NCBI GenBank assembly: GCA_009885805.1 | Contig: VFJZ01000047.1 | Location: forward strand, 23,011 to 87,010 | DNA from: Actinomycetota bacterium | GTDB lineage: Bacteria; Actinomycetota; Thermoleophilia; Gaiellales; F1-60-MAGs149 | Direction: 5' to 3' | Length of the DNA: 64,000 nucleotides | Shown: positions 25,293 to 34,623 of the stretch, piece by piece | Layout: each line of letters starts with the position of its first letter | Numbering within the stretch: position 1 is the first letter of the stretch | Translations under genes and position numbers: made by a program | The notes under the pieces: model-generated | What the model was told of the DNA's origin: nothing | What the model saw: the letters and a program-made list of their open reading frames with translations, nothing else | Databases searched by the model: none

Positions 25293-26891
25293 CTACTCCC
25301 ACTCGATCGTGCCCGGCGGCTTCGACGTGATGTCTAGCACGACCCGGTTCACCCCGACCACCTCGTTGATGATGCGGCTCGAGATCCGCTCCAGCAGGTC
25401 GTAGGGCAGCCGCGCCCAGTCGGCCGTCATCGCGTCGTCCGAGGTGACGGCGCGCAGCACGATCGGGTAGGCGTAGGTGCGGGCGTCGCCCATCACACCG
25501 ACCGACTTCACCGCCGGGAGCACCGCGAAGCTCTGCCACAGCTCCCCGTAGAGGCCGGCGCGGCGGATCTCCTCCTGCAGCACCGCGTCGGCGCGACGGA
25601 GGATCGCGAGGCGCTCCTCCGTGACCTCACCGATGATGCGGATCGCCAGGCCGGGGCCGGGGAACGGCTGCCGCCAGACCATCCGCTCCGACATCCCGAG
25701 CTCCTCGCCGACGCGCCTGACCTCGTCCTTGAACAGCAGCCGCAACGGCTCGACGAGCTCCATCTCCATGTCGTCGGGAAGCCCGCCGACGTTGTGATGC
25801 GACTTGATCGTCGCCGCCGTGCCGGCGCCGGATTCGATCACGTCGGAGTAGAGGGTGCCCTGCACGAGGAAGCGGACGCCGTCGAGCTTCGCCGCCTCCT
25901 CCTCGAACAGCCGGATGAATGTCTCGCCGATGATCTTGCGCTTGCGCTCGGGGTCGGTGACGCCCGCGAGCAGGGTCAGGAAGCGGTCCTGCGCGCGGAC
26001 GTGGACGAGCGGTACGTCCAGGTGCCCGCCGAACGTCTCCACGACCTGCTCGGCCTCGCCCTCACGGAGGAAGCCGTGGTCGACGAGGATGCAGGTCAAC
26101 TGGTCGCCGACAGCCTGGTGGACGAGGAGTGCGGCGACGGCGGAGTCGACGCCACCCGACAGGCCGCAGATGACACGCTCGGAGCCGACCTGCCGACGGA
26201 TGCGCTCGATCTGCTCGGAGATCACGTGCGCCGCCGTCCAGGTGGTGGGTGCCGCGCAGCCGATCTCGAGAAAGTTCTTCAGGATGTCGTGCCCGCGCGG
26301 GGTGTGGACGACCTCCGGATGGAACTGCACCGCGTAGAGGCCGCGCTCGGCGGACTCCATCGCAGCGACCGGCGCGTTGCCGGACGAGGCGGTGACGCGA
26401 AAGCCGGCCGGGACGCTGACGACCGCATCGTTGTGACTCATCCAGCAGTCCTGGTCGGCGGGTAAGTCACGGAACAGGACGGCGTCGGGCTGCGCCCGCA
26501 GTGGCGCCTTGCCGAACTCGGCCGCACCGGTCCGACCAACGTCGCCGCCGAGCGCGAGCGCCATCGCCTGCATCCCGTAGCAGATGCCGAGCACCGGCAC
26601 CGAGAGGCGGAGCAGTTCCGGGTCGAGCGCCGGCGCACCCGGTTCGTGGACCGAGGCGGGCCCGCCGGAGAGGATGATGCCGCGCGGTGACCGCGCGCGA
26701 ATCTCGGCCACGGGCGTGTCGTGCGGTATCAGCTCGGAGTAGACGCGGGCGTCGCGCACGCGGCGGGCGATCAGGTGCGCGTACTGCCCGCCGAAGTCGA
26801 GGACGAGGACGGGACGGTCCTCGAGCGAGCCGGTGGCGTCGGCCGAGGGCTCCACGAGCGACGTGTCGTCGCCGGAGAGGGACGGGGACAT
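25293..26891 (-). CDS. guaA: GMP synthase (glutamine-hydrolysing)
   Basis: 532 residues. An N-terminal class I glutaminase ([20 protein letters not shown]; catalytic Cys in [21 protein letters not shown]) is followed by the ATP pyrophosphatase P-loop [14 protein letters not shown] and the C-terminal dimerisation domain ending [11 protein letters not shown]. It converts XMP to GMP. The ATG at 26891 overlaps the guaB3 stop (ATGA), and the first 25 residues are an unconserved extension. Confidence 0.97.
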   Translation of the reverse strand: MSPSLSGDDTSLVEPSADATGSLEDRPVLVLDFGGQYAHLIARRVRDARVYSELIPHDTPVAEIRARSPRGIILSGGPASVHEPGAPALDPELLRLSVPVLGICYGMQAMALALGGDVGRTGAAEFGKAPLRAQPDAVLFRDLPADQDCWMSHNDAVVSVPAGFRVTASSGNAPVAAMESAERGLYAVQFHPEVVHTPRGHDILKNFLEIGCAAPTTWTAAHVISEQIERIRRQVGSERVICGLSGGVDSAVAALLVHQAVGDQLTCILVDHGFLREGEAEQVVETFGGHLDVPLVHVRAQDRFLTLLAGVTDPERKRKIIGETFIRLFEEEAAKLDGVRFLVQGTLYSDVIESGAGTAATIKSHHNVGGLPDDMEMELVEPLRLLFKDEVRRVGEELGMSERMVWRQPFPGPGLAIRIIGEVTEERLAILRRADAVLQEEIRRAGLYGELWQSFAVLPAVKSVGVMGDARTYAYPIVLRAVTSDDAMTADWARLPYDLLERISSRIINEVVGVNRVVLDITSKPPGTIEWE

Positions 26892-28063
26892 CAGCGGCTC
26901 ATCCCGATGCTCTGCTCGCGCTGCAGCCGTTTCCCTTCCGTCTGGAGCGCCGGCGCGAACATGATCTCGGCCTTCTGGAACTCGTGGATCGTCTCGTAGC
27001 CGCACGTCGCCATCGACGTGCGCAACGCCCCCATCAGGTTCAGCGTGCCGTCGTTCTCACGAGCCGGCCCGAGCACGACTTCGGAGAGCGACGCGACCTG
27101 CGGCGTCTGCACCCTTGCCCCGCGGGGCAGCGACGGATGGAACGTCGCCATCCCCCAGTGGTACCCACGGCCGGGTGCCTCGTGCGCCCGGGCGAGTGGC
27201 GATCCGATCATCACGGCGTCGGCGCCGCAGGCGATCGCCTTGGCGATGTCGCCACCCGTCCGCATGCCGCCGTCGGCGATCACGTTGCAGTAGTTGCCGG
27301 TCTCCAGCAGGTGCTGGATGCGCGCCGCCGCCGCATCGGCGATCGCCGTCGCCTGCGGCACGCCGACGCCGAGGACGCCACGCGTGGTGCAGGCCGCCCC
27401 GGGCCCGACGCCGACGAGGACGGCAGCGGCCCCCGTCCGCATCAGGTGGAGCGCCGTCTGGTAGCTGGCGCACCCGCCGACGACGACGGGGACGGGCAGG
27501 GCGGCGATGAACTCCTTGAGATTGAGCGGCTCGACCACGGTCGAGACGTGCTCGGCGGAGACCACGGTGCCCTGGATGACGAGAATGTCGAGGCCCGCCT
27601 CGAGGACCAGTTCGTAGTGCTCGCGAACCCGCTGCGGCGTCAGCGACGCGACGGCGAGGACGCCCGCGGCCTTGATCTCGCGGATCCGCTGAGCCATCAG
27701 CTCCGGCTTGACGGGCTCCGCGTAGATCTCCTGCATCCGCCGTGTCGCCTCGACCTTGTCGAGCGTTGCGATCTCTTCGAGCAACCGGTCGGCGTCGGCA
27801 TAGCGGCCCCAGATACCCTCGAGGTTGAGGACGCCGAGGCCCCCCATTCTGGCGAGCGCGATCGCGGTGTCGGGCGACACGACGCCGTCCATCGCCGAGG
27901 CCAGTAGCGGCAACTCGACCAGGTAGGGGCCGAGCTTCCAGCCGATGTCGACGTCTTCAGCGTCCCGCGTCCGCCGCGACGGGACGATGGCGATGTCGTC
28001 GAAGCCGTACGCCCGCCGAGCCTTCTTGCCGCGCCCGATCTCAATCTCCACGTTCCAGATCAC
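26891..28063 (-). CDS. guaB3: GuaB3-type IMP dehydrogenase-related protein
   Basis: 390 residues, about 100 shorter than IMPDH because the CBS (Bateman) module is absent. The IMPDH/GMPR barrel is complete, with loop Cys in [14 protein letters not shown] and phosphate-binding [27 protein letters not shown]. This CBS-less paralogue is typical of actinobacteria and often sits beside guaA. GTG 28063 is used; GTG 28051, four codons later, gives the more usual opening [16 protein letters not shown] -10-like TAGGAT is seen about 80 bases upstream. Confidence 0.92.
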   Translation of the reverse strand: MIWNVEIEIGRGKKARRAYGFDDIAIVPSRRTRDAEDVDIGWKLGPYLVELPLLASAMDGVVSPDTAIALARMGGLGVLNLEGIWGRYADADRLLEEIATLDKVEATRRMQEIYAEPVKPELMAQRIREIKAAGVLAVASLTPQRVREHYELVLEAGLDILVIQGTVVSAEHVSTVVEPLNLKEFIAALPVPVVVGGCASYQTALHLMRTGAAAVLVGVGPGAACTTRGVLGVGVPQATAIADAAAARIQHLLETGNYCNVIADGGMRTGGDIAKAIACGADAVMIGSPLARAHEAPGRGYHWGMATFHPSLPRGARVQTPQVASLSEVVLGPARENDGTLNLMGALRTSMATCGYETIHEFQKAEIMFAPALQTEGKRLQREQSIGMSR

Positions 28064-28150
28064 TCTCCCGCGTCATCGCCGCAGCACCGGCGGCGTGCAG
28101 GAACGGACGGCTCGGCGGCGAATGTCGATTGCTTTCGGGGATCCTAGCGT

Positions 28151-29104
28151 TCAGACCGGCGTGCCCGAGTACTCGGTCACGCGCGCCGCGGCTGCGTAGC
28201 GCGTCGCGTCCCGCGGATCGAACCGTCCCGCGCCGACGGAGCGGGCGTTGGCGGTCCCGCAGCCGACGGCCTGCCGCAGGCACTCCTCGAGTGACCGCTT
28301 CCTGAGCCGGCCGGCGAGGAACCCGGCGAGGAGGGCGTCGCCGGAGCCGACGTCGGAGACCGCCTCGACCTGCTCGACCTCCACGCGGAGGCGCCGTGTC
28401 TTCGACCCCTCGCGGACGAGCGCGTGCAGTCCGCCGACGTGCGTGATCAGCACGTTGCGGGCCCCGAGGTCGGCGATCTCCTCGAGTGCCGCCGCGAAGT
28501 CGGCGTCGCTCGAGAACTCGTGACCGACGACCTCCTCCGCCTCATGCTGGTTCGGCGCCACCAGGTGCGGCTGGCTGGCGATCGCGAGGCGCAGCGGGTC
28601 GCCCTCGGAGTCGACGACGACCTCGACATCCCGTCGTCGGAGGTCGCGGACGGTGTGTGCGTACCAGTCCGGGTCGACGCGCCGGGGCAGCGACCCGGCG
28701 AGGACGATCATCGCCGCGCTCGCCGCCAGGTAGCGCAGCTTCTCGAGCAGCATCGCCAGCTCCGCCGGCTCGACCTCCGGGCCGTACTCGAAGATCTCCG
28801 TCTGCGTCCCGATCGTCGGGTCGACGACCACCGTCGTCGTCCGCGACTCGTCGGCGATCCGCACGAAGTCGTTCAGGATCCCCTCGTGCGTCAGCGTCTC
28901 GACGATCAGTTCGCCGGTCCGCCCACCGGCGAGGCCGCAGGCGACGACCGGCTCGCCGAGGCGCTTGAGGGCGCGGGCGACGTTGATGCCCTTGCCGCCC
29001 GGGAGCGATTCGCCGCGCTGACAACGGTGCCGCTGACTCAGCTGGAAGTTCGCGACGTTCAGCGTCTTGTCGATCGCCGCGTTCGGGGTGACGGTGACAA
29101 TCAC
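28151..29104 (-). CDS. PfkB-family 1-phosphofructokinase / tagatose-6-phosphate kinase
   Basis: 317 residues. IVTVTPNAAIDKTLNV opens the protein; PGGKGINVARALKRLG and SDVGSGDALLAGFLAGRL (catalytic Asp) are the two PfkB signatures. The closest group is the FruK/LacC hexose-phosphate kinases. No PTS genes are nearby, so the substrate is open. GTG 29104 is chosen because TACGCT (29117-29112) lies 7 bases upstream, matching the local leaderless pattern; GTG 29110 is possible. Confidence 0.88.
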   Translation of the reverse strand: MIVTVTPNAAIDKTLNVANFQLSQRHRCQRGESLPGGKGINVARALKRLGEPVVACGLAGGRTGELIVETLTHEGILNDFVRIADESRTTTVVVDPTIGTQTEIFEYGPEVEPAELAMLLEKLRYLAASAAMIVLAGSLPRRVDPDWYAHTVRDLRRRDVEVVVDSEGDPLRLAIASQPHLVAPNQHEAEEVVGHEFSSDADFAAALEEIADLGARNVLITHVGGLHALVREGSKTRRLRVEVEQVEAVSDVGSGDALLAGFLAGRLRKRSLEECLRQAVGCGTANARSVGAGRFDPRDATRYAAAARVTEYSGTPV

Positions 29105-29111
29105 CGCCACC

Positions 29112-29117
29112 AGCGTA
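29112..29117 (-). promoter_or_regulatory. -10 box of the PfkB kinase gene
   Basis: TACGCT on the minus strand, 7 bases before GTG 29104. It lies in the 37-base gap after the dacA-like stop codon and implies a leaderless transcript separate from the carboxypeptidase gene. Confidence 0.55.
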
Positions 29118-29141
29118 GCCGACCGCCGCACCGGCTCACGG

Positions 29142-30236
29142 TCAGGCCACTGCGACGGCCCGCCCGAGCCAGGCCGTGACGCGGTCGACGATGCCCGGCG
29201 CCGGCACCGCCGCCGCCGCCACGAGCGGCGCGACGGCGACGACGCGGTCGTCGACGAGGACCTCGGCCCGCCCGATCTCGGCGCCGCGCACCAGTGGCGC
29301 CGGCACCTCGCCCGGCAGCGAATAGCGGACGCGGAGCCGCTCGCCCGGCCGAATGGTGACCCGGACCGCCTCGCCGACGACGGCTCCGACCGTGCCTCCC
29401 GCCGGACGGGGAACGCTCGCGACGAGCGTCCCACCCTGCAGGACGGTGACCCGCCGGATACCGGCGAAGCCCCAGTCCAGGAGGCGGGCGATGGCGAGGT
29501 CGCGCGACTCGCGGTCCGGCGCGCCGAGCCCGACCACGAACAGGCGCCGCCCGCCCCGGGTGGCACTCGCGGCAAGGCACCAGCCGGCGTCGGCGGTGTG
29601 ACCGGTCTTGACGCCGTCCAGCCCGGCGTAGCGCCCGAGCAGCGTGTTGCTCGCGGGCAGGTCGACGCTGCCGATGCGGGCGCGGCGCTGGCGCACGATC
29701 CGCCGGACACGCCCGTCGCGCATCAGGAGCCGGGCGAGGATGAGCTGATCGGCCGCCGTCGAGTGCTGGCCGTCGGCATCGAGACCGTACGGTGCGCGGT
29801 AGACCGTGTCCAGCATCCCGAGGCTCGCCGCGGTCTCGTTCATCCGCGTGACGAAGGCTCGCTCGGAGCCCGCGAGCCCGATCGCGAGCGTCTCTGCGGC
29901 GTCGTTCGCGCTCGGCACCAGCAGCGCCTCGAACAGGTCGAACCCGGAGATCCGCTGACCGGCGCGGAGGCCGGCGGTCGATTCGCCGATCACCGTCGCG
30001 GCGGCCGGCACCCGGAAGCTCCGGTCGAGCGCGCCGGCCTCAAGCGCGAGGTGCGCCGTCATCATCTTCGTCAGGCTGGCGACGGCTCGCGGTGCCGTCG
30101 CGTCGTGCTCGGCCAGGACGTAGCCGTCGCGACCGTCGACGACGATGTACGCCGCCAGGGGCACGTCGGGAGCGGGAGCCGCGCCGGCCGACGCGACAGC
30201 CGCCAGCAGGGCGACCAGGGCGAGGAGGTACCGCAC
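29142..30236 (-). CDS. dacA: D-alanyl-D-alanine carboxypeptidase (PBP5/DacA family)
   Basis: 364 residues with signal peptide RYLLALVALLAAVASAGAAPA. The penicillin-binding triad is complete: SLTK (ASLTKMMTAHLALE), SAN (VPSANDAAETLA) and KTG (DGVKTGHTADAGW). The enzyme trims the terminal D-Ala of peptidoglycan stem peptides outside the membrane. The C-terminal beta domain is followed by a hydrophobic stretch that may hold it to the membrane. TACATT lies 6 bases before the GTG start. Confidence 0.93.
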   Translation of the reverse strand: MRYLLALVALLAAVASAGAAPAPDVPLAAYIVVDGRDGYVLAEHDATAPRAVASLTKMMTAHLALEAGALDRSFRVPAAATVIGESTAGLRAGQRISGFDLFEALLVPSANDAAETLAIGLAGSERAFVTRMNETAASLGMLDTVYRAPYGLDADGQHSTAADQLILARLLMRDGRVRRIVRQRRARIGSVDLPASNTLLGRYAGLDGVKTGHTADAGWCLAASATRGGRRLFVVGLGAPDRESRDLAIARLLDWGFAGIRRVTVLQGGTLVASVPRPAGGTVGAVVGEAVRVTIRPGERLRVRYSLPGEVPAPLVRGAEIGRAEVLVDDRVVAVAPLVAAAAVPAPGIVDRVTAWLGRAVAVA

Positions 30237-30242
30237 GGAGCC

Positions 30243-30268
30243 AATGTAGCGGCGGGCGCCCGTATACT
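30243..30268. promoter_or_regulatory. Divergent leaderless promoters (dacA / membrane protein)
   Basis: TACATT (30248-30243, minus) lies 6 bases before the dacA GTG 30236. TATACT (30263-30268, plus) lies 6 bases before GTG 30275. Both genes should give leaderless mRNAs from a 38-base shared region. Confidence 0.65.
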
Positions 30269-30274
30269 CACCGC

Positions 30275-31045
30275 GTGGCCCGTGGCGATGCCGGCGCGCC
30301 AGGCTCGCTCGGTTCCGGCGCGCGCCGGGCTCTGCGGCTCGCGGCGGCCAACCAGCGACTCCTGATCCTCCCCGTCGCCGGGCAACTCGTGACGGCTCTA
30401 CTCGCGCTGCCGGTCGTGCTCGCCGCGCGCGACGGCGTCACCTTCGCCGTCTTCGCCCGCGATGCTGCCGAGACCGACCGGTTCTACGTCGACGTCCTCG
30501 GCGAGCCGCGGACGACGGATCTCACGTTCGCCGCGATCGTCGCCGCGATCATCGCCGGCGCCGTCGTCAACGCCCTGGTCGGGGGAGCGCTGATCCGGTC
30601 GCTGGGCGAGGGGCGCACCCGCCTCTGGGTCGGCGGTCGGGCATTCGTCGCGTTGACCGCGATCTGGCTCGTCGGGGGCTTTGCGGGACTCGCGGTGACC
30701 GCCCTGGGGGACTCGCCGTACTCGCTGCTGCTGCTCCTGCTGCTGCTCGTGCCGCTGCTCTACGCCGACTACGCCGTGGTCCTGGAGGAGCGGTCGCTGT
30801 GGGCAGCGATGGCGAGAAGCGCCAGGCTGATCGGGCGCCGCCCCGGCCAGACGCTCCTCGTCCTGCTCGCCGTGCAGCTCCTCGGGGCGCTGCTCGCAGT
30901 CGTGTTCATCGATCCGCTCGACGGCGCCGACGGGATCTTCCCCGGCTTCTTCGGCGCCCTGCTGCTCGCCGTCGGCGGGCTCGACTACCTCGTCACCTGC
31001 GCGTTGGTGGCGATCGTGCTGGAGAACCCGGTCAGCGAACCTTGA
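30275..31045 (+). CDS. Hypothetical polytopic membrane protein
   Basis: 256 residues with six hydrophobic segments, including an eight-Leu run (SLLLLLLLLVPLLYADYAVV). The overall shape resembles DUF975/glycerophosphoryl-diester-phosphodiesterase-like membrane domains, but no firm family was recognised. GTG 30275 is chosen because TATACT lies exactly 6 bases upstream. The 3' end overlaps the convergent LysM gene by 14 bases. Confidence 0.65.
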   Translation: MARGDAGAPGSLGSGARRALRLAAANQRLLILPVAGQLVTALLALPVVLAARDGVTFAVFARDAAETDRFYVDVLGEPRTTDLTFAAIVAAIIAGAVVNALVGGALIRSLGEGRTRLWVGGRAFVALTAIWLVGGFAGLAVTALGDSPYSLLLLLLLLVPLLYADYAVVLEERSLWAAMARSARLIGRRPGQTLLVLLAVQLLGALLAVVFIDPLDGADGIFPGFFGALLLAVGGLDYLVTCALVAIVLENPVSEP

Positions 31046-31406
31046 TGATGTCGCCCGGCGTGAGCCTCAGCGGATCGAGGTCCGGGTTGAGATCCGTCAG
31101 CGCGTCGACCGTGGTGTCGAAGTCCTCGGCGATCGAGGACAGCGACTCGCCCGACCGCACGCGGTGACGGCGCGCCTGCACCGTCGTGACGGCATCCGTC
31201 GTCGACACTGCCACCGTCGTCGGTGCCGTGGTCGTCGCGGTCGTCGTCGCGGCGCCGGTCGCCCGCTCGTCGAGCGTCGAGCGGATCACCGAGACGACGA
31301 TGATGACGGCCGCGATCAGCGCGACCGGCGCAACGAACGTCCAGGCGGAGTAGCGGCGTGGCCGACGCCGACGACCGGCCGCGCGTTTCGGATCACGCAG
31401 GAGCAT
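31032..31406 (-). CDS. Membrane-anchored LysM domain protein
   Basis: 124 residues: a very basic cytosolic start (RAAGRRRRPRRY), one membrane helix (FVAPVALIAAVIIVVSVI), a Thr/Val-rich linker, and a C-terminal LysM domain (RHRVRSGESLSSIAEDFDTTVDALTDLNP) ending PGDIIKVR. LysM binds the glycan strands of peptidoglycan. ATG 31406 overlaps the pyrF end by 14 bases; ATG 31418 is an alternative. It is the last gene of an operon whose promoter carries an SOS box. Confidence 0.8.
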   Translation of the reverse strand: MLLRDPKRAAGRRRRPRRYSAWTFVAPVALIAAVIIVVSVIRSTLDERATGAATTTATTTAPTTVAVSTTDAVTTVQARRHRVRSGESLSSIAEDFDTTVDALTDLNPDLDPLRLTPGDIIKVR

Positions 31407-32292
31407 GCGACGCCACATTCCACGTCGTCCGTCGATGTTCCTGCGCGGCTGCCGCCACTGCCGACCGCCAGTCACCCGGATCGCCCCGCCAGACCTCGAT
31501 CACGGAGCGCGCCGCGACAACCAGCGCGCCAGCCGGATGGGAGGCGTAGGCGGCGCGGGCCGCGCCCGGATCTCCCCCCTGGACACCGAGCCCGGGCAGG
31601 AGCAGCGGCGCCCGCGGCAGCAGGCGCCGGATCGTTGCCAGAGCCGCCGGCTGGGTCAGTCCGACGACCGCACCGATCGCCGACAGCCCACAGGCCGCCA
31701 CCGGGGCCGTGTCCGCGGCGGCGACGAGGGCGGCGACCGACTGCCAGACCGGCCCGTCCGGTGTCTCGAGGCCCTGGACGTCGGCCGAGCCGGGGTTCGA
31801 CGTCCGCACGAGCACGTAGAGCCCGCGTCCGTGCTCGCGACAGGCGGCGGTGAACGGCTCGAGGGAGTCGGCGCCGAGGTAGGGGTTGACGGTCAGCGCA
31901 TCGGCCAGGGGCGGCTCGCCGCCGGGTCGCGGCTCGAGCCAGGCGGCCGCGTACGCCGCCGCCGTCGACGCGATGTCACCGCGCTTGGCGTCCGCGATCA
32001 CGGGGAGGCCGCGCTCGGCCGCTGCGGCGGACACCCGCTCGAGCGCCGTCAGCCCGTAGCCGCCGAGCGCCTCGAAGAACGCCACCTGCGGCTTGACCGC
32101 GGCCGCGAACGGCTCGACCGCCTCGATCAACCCGAGGCAGTACCGCTCCATCGCCCGCGCGAGGCCCGAGCGATCGTCGCGCAGACCGCGGTGGCAGTCG
32201 CTCGGGAACGGCAGTCGCGGGTCGAGACCGACGCAGAGCACCGACTCCGTCGCCTCGACGCGAGCCGCCAGCCGATCCGCGAAGTGCGTCAC
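31393..32292 (-). CDS. pyrF: Orotidine 5'-phosphate decarboxylase, type 2
   Basis: 299 residues, the long actinobacterial/mycobacterial type. VGLDPRLP, KPQVAFFEALG and the catalytic Asp-Lys-Asp region in VIADAKRGDIASTAAAYA are present. It makes UMP from OMP. GTG 32292 overlaps the stop of the exonuclease/UvrC-like gene in GTGA. The partner pyrE is 2.3 kb away in another operon. Confidence 0.93.
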   Translation of the reverse strand: MTHFADRLAARVEATESVLCVGLDPRLPFPSDCHRGLRDDRSGLARAMERYCLGLIEAVEPFAAAVKPQVAFFEALGGYGLTALERVSAAAAERGLPVIADAKRGDIASTAAAYAAAWLEPRPGGEPPLADALTVNPYLGADSLEPFTAACREHGRGLYVLVRTSNPGSADVQGLETPDGPVWQSVAALVAAADTAPVAACGLSAIGAVVGLTQPAALATIRRLLPRAPLLLPGLGVQGGDPGAARAAYASHPAGALVVAARSVIEVWRGDPGDWRSAVAAAAQEHRRTTWNVASHAPA

Positions 32293-34142
32293 GCCTGGAA
32301 CTGTAGTGCGAGCGCGGCGCGGATTCCGGCCGTCCCGGCTTGCAGCGGGACCGCCGCCACCAGCGACGAACGACGTGAGAAGGCCGTCAGGACGTGCATG
32401 GCCTCGTCCGCCCGGGCCGGGACGACGGCGTACGGGCCCTCCGGCCCCGGGCCGGCGGCGACCGCGCGGTCGAGTTCCGCCGCGAGCGCGGCGACCTCCG
32501 CGTCCGCCCGTCCGGAGCGCGGGAGCGCGCGCCGGTGGACGACGAGGCCATGCGCGACGGCGAAGGCGGCCACGAAGCCCGGCTCGCGGTGTGGCGCCAG
32601 CACCGTCCCGTGCAGGGCGCGGGCCATGCGCAGACGGCGCAGCCGGGCGCCGGCCTCGCGCAGTGCCTCCTCGTCGTCTCGCAGGCGCGCCGCCTCCTCG
32701 AAGCGCAGGCCGGCGACAAGGACCGATCGACGACGGCGGAGCCGGTCGACGGGGACGCGCCCGCCGCCGAGCGCGTCGGCGAGGCTGTCGGCAGCCGCGG
32801 CGTGCGCAACCCGCTCCTCCGCACCTCGGCACGGCGCGAGGCACCGACCGAGGCGACCCTCGAGGCAGCCAGTCTCGTCGGGTCGCGCCGCCTTGCACGA
32901 CCGCAGTCCGTAGGCCTGGCGGAGCGCGCGCGCGACCGCCTCCGCCGACGCGCGCCGCCCGACCGGCCCGACCAGCAGCGCGCCGTCGAGCGCCGGGCCG
33001 TCGGCCAGGGCCAACCGCGCCACGCCCTCGCGCTCCAGCCGCAGGTGCAGGAGGCGATCGGAACGGACACCGTGCCGGTTGCCCGCCGGGCGGAGGGCGT
33101 CGAGGAGCGAGATCTCGTCGAGCCGCGCCTCGAACGGCGAGCCGGCCTCGCGGAACTCCAGCCGTTCGACCGCGGGGAGCACGCGCTCGACCGGCCGGGG
33201 CGTGGCCACGCCGCGGAAATACGAGAGCGTGCGGGCGCGTAGATCGGTGGCCGTCCCGACGTAGAGCGGCCGGTCTCGCGCGTCGCGCATCACGTACGTG
33301 CCCGGGGCCCGCGGGGCAGCCTCGGCCAGCGCCCGCCGTCCATGGGCGCGGCGTGCGGGCGCCACGGACAACTGCACGAGGTCGTCGATCGTCGTCGCGC
33401 CAGCCTCCTGAGCCTTCCCGAGCAGCACGAGGAGGATCTCGGCCGTCGCGAGCGCGTCGGGCAGCGCGCGGTGGCAGGGGGTCGTGTCGGTGCTATAGCG
33501 CTCGGCCAGCGCGCCGAGGGAGTAGCGGCGCCGGCCCGGCAGCAGCCGGCGCGCGAGGCCGACGGTGTCGAGGACCGTGCCGGCGAGACGCCGGCCCCGG
33601 GCGCGTTGCAGCTCGGCGTCGAGGAACCCGATATCGAAACGGGCGTTGTGCGCCACCAGCACGGCGTCGCCGGCGAAGGCGAGGAAGGCCCGGAGTGCGG
33701 GCCCGATACCCGTGCGTCCCTCGACATCTCCGGGCCGGATACCCGTCAGGCGCGTGATCTCGACCGGGAGCGGTAACCCGGGATCGACGAGCCGCTCGAA
33801 GCGGGCGCCGAGCTCGTACGAGACGACCAGCACGGCACCGATCTCGACGATGCGGTCGGTCGACGCACGGGTCCCCGTCGTCTCGAGATCGAGGACGCAG
33901 AACGCCGCGTCGGCAATCGGCCGTTCGACGGGAGCCCAGGCTGCGAGGGCGATCTCGGCCGACGATCGCCACGCGAGCCGCGCATCGCCGCGGATCGCCT
34001 CGTCGAGGAGCCGGCGCTGGAGGTCGGCCGGCACGCGGGCGGCAGCGACGAGCAGACGCGCCGCCTCTGCCAGCGCGAGCGGTTCCTGCCGTTCGGTCAG
34101 GACAGCGACGAGACGATCGGCGGCGTCGAGCGTGAGTTGCAT
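32289..34142 (-). CDS. DEDDh 3'-5' exonuclease fused to UvrC-like GIY-YIG nuclease
   Basis: 617 residues. Residues about 80-240 are a DnaQ/PolC-epsilon-like exonuclease: CVLDLETTGTRASTDRIVEIGAV (D-x-E), AHNARFDIGFLDAEL and HRALPDALAT. Residues about 290-400 are a GIY-YIG domain as in UvrC/Cho (PGTYVMRDARDRPLYVGTATDLRAR). A UvrB-binding-like Cys-rich part (CLEGRLGRCLAPC) follows. It lacks the C-terminal RNase H and HhH domains of full UvrC. The family is an actinobacterial repair nuclease. A perfect LexA box lies at its start codon, so it is probably DNA-damage induced. ATG 34151 is an alternative start. Confidence 0.88.
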   Translation of the reverse strand: MQLTLDAADRLVAVLTERQEPLALAEAARLLVAAARVPADLQRRLLDEAIRGDARLAWRSSAEIALAAWAPVERPIADAAFCVLDLETTGTRASTDRIVEIGAVLVVSYELGARFERLVDPGLPLPVEITRLTGIRPGDVEGRTGIGPALRAFLAFAGDAVLVAHNARFDIGFLDAELQRARGRRLAGTVLDTVGLARRLLPGRRRYSLGALAERYSTDTTPCHRALPDALATAEILLVLLGKAQEAGATTIDDLVQLSVAPARRAHGRRALAEAAPRAPGTYVMRDARDRPLYVGTATDLRARTLSYFRGVATPRPVERVLPAVERLEFREAGSPFEARLDEISLLDALRPAGNRHGVRSDRLLHLRLEREGVARLALADGPALDGALLVGPVGRRASAEAVARALRQAYGLRSCKAARPDETGCLEGRLGRCLAPCRGAEERVAHAAAADSLADALGGGRVPVDRLRRRRSVLVAGLRFEEAARLRDDEEALREAGARLRRLRMARALHGTVLAPHREPGFVAAFAVAHGLVVHRRALPRSGRADAEVAALAAELDRAVAAGPGPEGPYAVVPARADEAMHVLTAFSRRSSLVAAVPLQAGTAGIRAALALQFQA

Positions 34143-34143
34143 G

Positions 34144-34159
34144 GCGAACATATGTTCGC
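34144..34159. promoter_or_regulatory. LexA (SOS) box of the exonuclease/UvrC-like operon
   Basis: GCGAACATATGTTCGC is a perfect 16-bp palindrome that contains GAAC-ATAT-GTTC, matching the Gram-positive LexA consensus CGAAC-RNRY-GTTCG in full. It ends two bases from the ATG at 34142 and covers the core promoter position. Confidence 0.85.
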
Positions 34160-34286
34160 ACAACACCCGGACGGCGCCGCAACCCGCACCACTGTGCGGA
34201 ATCCGCCGGCGCGGGCTCCGTCCGATGCCTCTGGTAACGTCCGCGGCCGTTGCACGCCAACGAACCCGGATGGAGGCGGAATCAGC

Positions 34287-34562
34287 GTGACTAAGGCTGA
34301 GTTCATCGACAGCGTGGCCGCTAAGGCCAACCTGACAAAGAAGGAAGCGGGCGCGGCAGTCGATGCCGTGCTCGACACCGTGTCCGATACGCTCGCCGGT
34401 GGCGGCGACGTGACGTTCACCGGTTTCGGCAAGTTCCACGTGCAGAACCGCGCCGCCCGCATGGGCGTGAACCCGCGCACCGGCGAGAAGGTCCAGATCG
34501 CCGCCGGCCGCGTCCCGAAGTTCTCTGCCGGCTCGGGCCTGAAGGCCCGCGTCAAGGGCTGA
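34287..34562 (+). CDS. hup: HU-family DNA-binding protein
   Basis: 91 residues: TKAEFIDSVAAKANLTKKEAGAAVDAVLDT, GFGKFHVQNRAARMGVNPRTGEKVQI and the DNA-arm RVPKFSAGSGLKARVKG. It lacks the long Lys/Ala-rich tail of mycobacterial HupB. The GTG start has GGAGG at 34272-34276, and a -10-like TAACGT lies at 34235-34240. HU compacts and bends DNA. It is divergent from the SOS-controlled nuclease gene. Confidence 0.95.
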   Translation: MTKAEFIDSVAAKANLTKKEAGAAVDAVLDTVSDTLAGGGDVTFTGFGKFHVQNRAARMGVNPRTGEKVQIAAGRVPKFSAGSGLKARVKG

Positions 34563-34568
34563 CGGCCA

Positions 34569-34612
34569 CGTACGGGGCCCCGTCGGTGTCCGCACCGGCG
34601 GGGCCCGGTACG
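34569..34612. terminator. Bidirectional hairpin terminator between hup and pyrE
   Basis: Arms 34569-34588 and 34593-34612 pair over 20 positions with one G-G mismatch and one G-U, closed by the loop TCCG. The hairpin starts 6 bases after the hup stop and lies 11 bases from the pyrE stop. There is no T-tract, as is common in GC-rich actinobacteria. Confidence 0.8.
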
Positions 34613-34623
34613 ACGTGCGACCG

